A stretch of DNA of 64,000 nt, taken from positions 62,001 through 126,000 of the forward strand of contig NZ_JNIZ01000003.1 in the NCBI RefSeq assembly GCF_000701485.1, read 5' to 3'. The first letter of the stretch is position 1, and each line of letters begins with the position of its first letter. The notes beneath the pieces are model-generated. The model was not told the origin of the DNA. It saw only the letters and a list, made by a program, of their open reading frames with translations, and made no database searches. The position numbers and the translations under genes are program-made. Of the stretch, positions 59,701 through 64,000 are shown in pieces. The stretch is from Mycoplasmopsis sturni DSM 22021 (GTDB lineage: Bacteria; Bacillota_I; Bacilli_A; Mycoplasmatales; Metamycoplasmataceae).

Positions 59701-62700
59701 TCATTATCAATAACTGAACTTTGTTGGGTTTTGTATGTTTCTGCTTCATCAATAGCCATTTTCAATTGAACTGATGAATTTAAGACAAATTGAATTAAAG
59801 TTCTATTTTGAGAATAATCTGTTTGTAAATTATCATATGGTTGGAAATATTTATTGTAAAGAGCATCAGCAGAAATAGAATCATCACCATACTCTTGGTC
59901 AAATTGACTAAGTAAAGCTCTAATAGGTGCTTTTTCTTCATTATCCAAAGTATTATCATTATCAATATTGGCTTTGACTTGTTCACGGAAGAAAATTAAT
60001 CTTAAACGATTAAAAGTATTGGTAATATCTTGGTAAATTTTTTCGATAGTATCGCTACTATTTAATTTGATTTTTTCAATATTAAGAAAATATTCCTTAG
60101 CTTTGGTTGTTAAATCTTTTGCATCTTCTGTGGCCTTCACTATAGAAGCATCGCTACTGTGAATTCGATCAATAAGTTGCTCTAAATCATAAACTTTTAA
60201 AGCTAAATTTTCAAGCGATTCATATTTATCCATCACTATAGACACTTCTTTTCTCACGATATTAAGTTCACCTGTTTCATTAGGCGAATCAGTTAAAGTT
60301 TGAGCACTATTATTTTTATTATTTAATGTTTCTAATAACGTTTTTAAATCACGCTTGAAAACTCTATATTGAACATCATGATAAAGATCTAACTTATTAA
60401 TAATCTGGTTAATTCTTGCTTTTGTTTCTTTACGATAGTTAAATAATTTTGTAATTTCTTCTCTTTTTTGCTTCATTTCGTTAACAAGCTCATTACCAGT
60501 TTGATTTCAATTACTAAAATTAAGATTAGCAAGGTCACTCACTTGATAAATATGACCAGAAGTCTTACCTAAGCTTGATTGTGGATTTGAAGCAGCAGTA
60601 GGAACTGAATCTCACAATATTTTTACTAAAGCAACAACATCAACATTATTATCACCAACCCCTTCTTTTCGAAGTTCTTCAATAGCTTTGCTAATTTTAA
60701 TTTGTTCGCCAACAATACCGGTTACTGCTTTGTTTTGGTCTTGAGTTTTTATTTGACCAACTAATTTTAATTTTTCTTGAAGTAATCTTAGTTTTTCTAC
60801 TGAATCTTGTGAGTTTTCATCTAAATCTGAAGCAATTAAAAATGAATTAATAAAACTTAATAATTCGCTTTTTTTGTTGTTTCCATCTACCCCTTGATAA
60901 GTGTAAAATTGCAATTCTGATGAATTAATATGCTCTTTTAGTAAGTTTGCATTAATAGAAAGGTCATTAGAAATATCAACAAGTTCATATAAACGCTTGG
61001 TTTTATCTAATTCATTAGCAAGCGCATTACTTGACATAGTTAAATAATTAACACCATTATTGTTAATCACCGATCTGAGTAATCCACTATATTTCTTAGT
61101 AGCATCTGAAGCATCTGAAGCTATTTCACTAAGTAAATCAGTAGATAAAGCATCATAATATCCAAGCTCAACTATATTGTGTACATTAGCTTGAATTTTG
61201 TTAATTTCTTGATTCACTTCCACAAGTTGCGACTTACTTACAGCACTACTTGCTGTTTCAAGTCATTTTGAATATTGGCTTTGCAATCTTTGGTTAAGAT
61301 TAGAAGAAACTTTAGATTTAGCACTAATAGCATTATCAAATGATAATTTAATGTCATTATTAATTCGATCAACAATAGTATCTCTAAGTTCTTGCAAGCT
61401 TACTTGTTCTTGATAAACATCAAATAGAGAATCCCTTAATTGAACCAAGTTAGAATAATCGTTATCAGAAACAGGTTGACTTTCTTCTAGTGCATTAGAA
61501 AGTGCATAAATATTGTTAGCATATAAATTTTTTGAATTTTCATCTCTTTCTCAACGTTGTAAAGCATTTGCTGAATCTTTTTGCAATCTTAATAACGAAT
61601 TTTCTTGAGAAACTAATTCTTCTAAATGATTAACATCAGCATCATTTAAATTTGCATCTTTTAATTTTAACTTTAGATTATTAATAAATGCTTGAGTTCA
61701 TGCTTTAACTTTGTTGTGATATTCGCTTGAGCCAAAAGTTTCGCTTTCAATTGTTTCTCGAATTTCTTCTAAATGATTAAATACTAAATCTTTCTTAAAG
61801 GCTAATCTTAGTTTACCAACTTGTTCTTGAGTCCCTTTATAAGAAATAGCATCTTCAATTCCAAAATTAACTCAATTACTTTCTTCTTTTTCTTTATGAT
61901 AGGTTTCTTTAGCTTTTTCAAAATAATTAGTAAAAACATAATTTGGTTTATTTTTTCTAATATTTTGAATTTCAAGCTCGAGCGCATTAATTTCTTTATC
62001 TACAGAAGCAAGAGCTTCATTCATTTCCTCTAAAATAACCTTTTTTTGCTCTTCAAAATCTCTTACTCTTAAAGCAAGGTTGTCTTTTAAAGTAATAATT
62101 TGATCAAAGCTTAAATCATCATTATAAAGGTTAGGCGTAGCTGCTTCTTCAACTTTAGTGATATTTGCATTTAAATTTTTGTAAATCTTATAGTTTTCTT
62201 GATTTTTTAAAACTGACTTAAGAAGGTTGAGCGTATCTAAATATTGTTTTTTTGCTTGGGCAATATTAATTGCAGCTTTTAATTTATCAATTTTATCGTT
62301 AACTTCATCAATTGTATTATTGTAATTTATATTATTGTTTGAAAGTAATGTACTTAAATAATCAGCAATACTTTTATCGTTTTCATTATTAAAGCGATCA
62401 AATAAATTGAATAATTGTGTAATGGTTTGAGCTTGAATTTCTTGTCTTTCAAGTAAATCACCTAATTGGGTAAGATTTGCAATATTAACATCGCTTTGCT
62501 TTACAGCTACATATTGATTTAATCTTTGTAAATCAGAATTGTAGTTAGTTTTAGCGGCTACACCTTCAGAATTATCTTGAGATGTTTGTTGAATTTGTGA
62601 ATTAATGTAAATTACACGATCTTTTTGATAAGATAATTCAATTTCTTTTCCACGAGATAATAAAATGTTTTTCTCAGAATTATAAGCATATTCATTTGGT

Positions 62701-64000
62701 AAATTTAAAGGGTTATTTAAATTATCAATTAATTCTTTTGCTACTTTAATTTCATTATTTGCATTAGATATAGACTCATCGGTGTTGGCAAGACTATATT
62801 TTTGATCAGTATGATTTTTAATAACTTCTTCAAGAGCACGAATTTGCACCTCTAAACTATAAACAGAAGATACAACTGAAGTGTAGCTATCTATTTTGTT
62901 AGCAAGTGTATTGATTTCATCCTCATCAAGAACGGTTTGATTAGCAATATCTTTGAGCTTGTGATATTGATCCCAAAGATTTTGAGACCCTTGAGTATTA
63001 TTAGCTTGATAATTTGATTCAATTTCATTTTTAAGCTTATTAAGTTTTTCATCTAATAGTGCATGCGCATTTTGTCTTCTTAAAGCATCAGCAGCATTTT
63101 TAATCTTTTCTTTGGCTGCTTGAATTTCTTCACTTGTCGCATAAGGATTAGCATATAAAATATTAGCTTCTCCAATTGCATCATCAAGTGCGTCACTATA
63201 TTGTTTTAATTCATTGATAAATGGACTATTTTTGATCTTATTATTAAGTTTTGTAGCCTCATCAATTTCTTTATCTAATTCAGCAAACTCAGGAGCTGTA
63301 TTAATTAAATTACCTAATTGATTAGTAATTTCTGAAATTTCTTTTTGCGCATCCTTGCCTGCGGTACCATTATTAATTTGGTTTCTCAATTCATCTAATT
63401 GTTTATTTAAATTTTTATACAAATCAACACGATTTTGTTGTCCAATAGTAAGCGGAGCGTCTTCTTCACTAGAATGCGGATTTGCAAAAACAGTATCTAA
63501 AAAGGATTTGGCAAAACTTGATTGTTTTTCTGCTTGTGACTGTTCGTATGCTTGAATTGAATTTAAAATGTATTGATTATAAAGTTTAATTGTCTCAACT
63601 AAATCAGTAGTTGGAATTGGGTTAAATTTTTTAATTTTGGGTTGAGAATCTTCGTTTAATTTTTTTAGTCTTGTAATGGTTTCGTTATTGTTTGAATCAG
63701 TTACAAGCTCTTCTAATTTATTAATAAATGCTTGAGATCTAATAATTAAGTTACTTAAAATACTTTTTAGTGCATTTCTTAATTGTTCATTAATTTGGTA
63801 TCTAATACCACTTAAATAAGCCGGTGAAAGATCTTTTTGTACATAAGCGGTTTCAACTAAAGTAACTAAAGTACTTAATTTAGTCTTGGCTGCTTGGCTT
63901 GTAAATTGTAGTGAGTTAATCGTTTTTACTTGTGATTTTATAAGTTCTAGTTCTCTGTTATAAACAACCAAAGCTTTAATTTCTTCTGAAATAAGGTCGC
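56733..64000 (-). CDS. Giant coiled-coil surface-type protein, C-terminal 2,422 residues
   Basis: One uninterrupted frame (UGA as Trp) that enters from the right edge and ends at TAA 56733-56735. The part from the right edge to about 58.5k is almost entirely helical, rich in Asn, Lys, Glu, Leu, Ile and Gln, with no Cys seen and heptad-like spacing, arranged as successive helical bundles of roughly 100 residues. The last 600 residues are different: strand-rich, aromatic and probably globular, ending in FWFKTRKDNK, with no membrane helix. The start, and therefore any signal peptide, is outside the window. It resembles the very large surface proteins of other mycoplasmas in style, but I cannot name a family. 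Confidence 0.82.

Overview
The window comes from an AT-rich mollicute, most likely a mycoplasma of the Hominis group (Mycoplasmopsis or Metamycoplasma-like). Almost every long gene is intact only if UGA is read as tryptophan. The window carries the matching tRNA-Trp with a UCA anticodon, and it encodes release factor 1. Genes are packed into operons with overlaps of 1 to 40 nt, and no insertion sequence, phage gene or CRISPR array is visible. The placement within the Hominis group is an inference from gene content and style.

Positions 1-24.3k. A minus-strand operon runs acpS-plsC-scpA-scpB-rluD-like-gatC-gatA-gatB (lipid and chromosome functions leading into Gln/Asn tRNA transamidation). Next come gltX with a DUF1934-like gene, tRNA-Lys, a YitT-type membrane protein, rpsP-trmD-rplS, the SRP RNA, and tsaE-tsaB-tsaD for the t6A tRNA modification. 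Two Cof-type HAD phosphatases converge at 13.2k. The second is the last gene of an ascorbate-type catabolic cluster (php-ulaA / ulaB-ulaC-ulaD-ulaE-ulaF-HAD), which is divergent from an RpiR-family regulator. The cluster has no UlaG lactonase. A phosphotriesterase-family lactonase sits in its place. A methyltransferase, an M42 aminopeptidase, tRNA-Leu and a dimeric-type dUTPase follow.

Positions 24.3-52.4k are mostly housekeeping genes: rpoB-rpoC, gpsA, tRNA-Trp(UCA), acpP, a three-gene overlapping unit of unknown function, an archaeal/eukaryotic-type prolyl-tRNA synthetase, tRNA-Gln and tRNA-Tyr, a Ca-type P-ATPase, enolase, prfA-prmC, a DNA replication and repair operon (dnaX-ybaB-recR-tmk-holB-rsmI), parE-dps, recU and an HU-like gene.

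Positions 52.4-64k are the accessory surface region. It holds a 767-residue lipoprotein, a smaller secreted relative that shares its N-terminal domain but lacks the lipobox cysteine, a four-helix membrane protein, a small unknown protein, and the C-terminal 2,422 residues of a giant coiled-coil protein. The giant gene overlaps a 61-residue single-pass membrane protein by one base.

A cross-cutting feature is promoter design. At least seven genes (acpS, the 12.3k HAD, dut, gpsA, acpP, parE and the 56.2k unknown) have a TATAAT box only 6-7 nt upstream of the start codon and no usable Shine-Dalgarno sequence. This predicts leaderless mRNAs. Three of them share an identical extended element.
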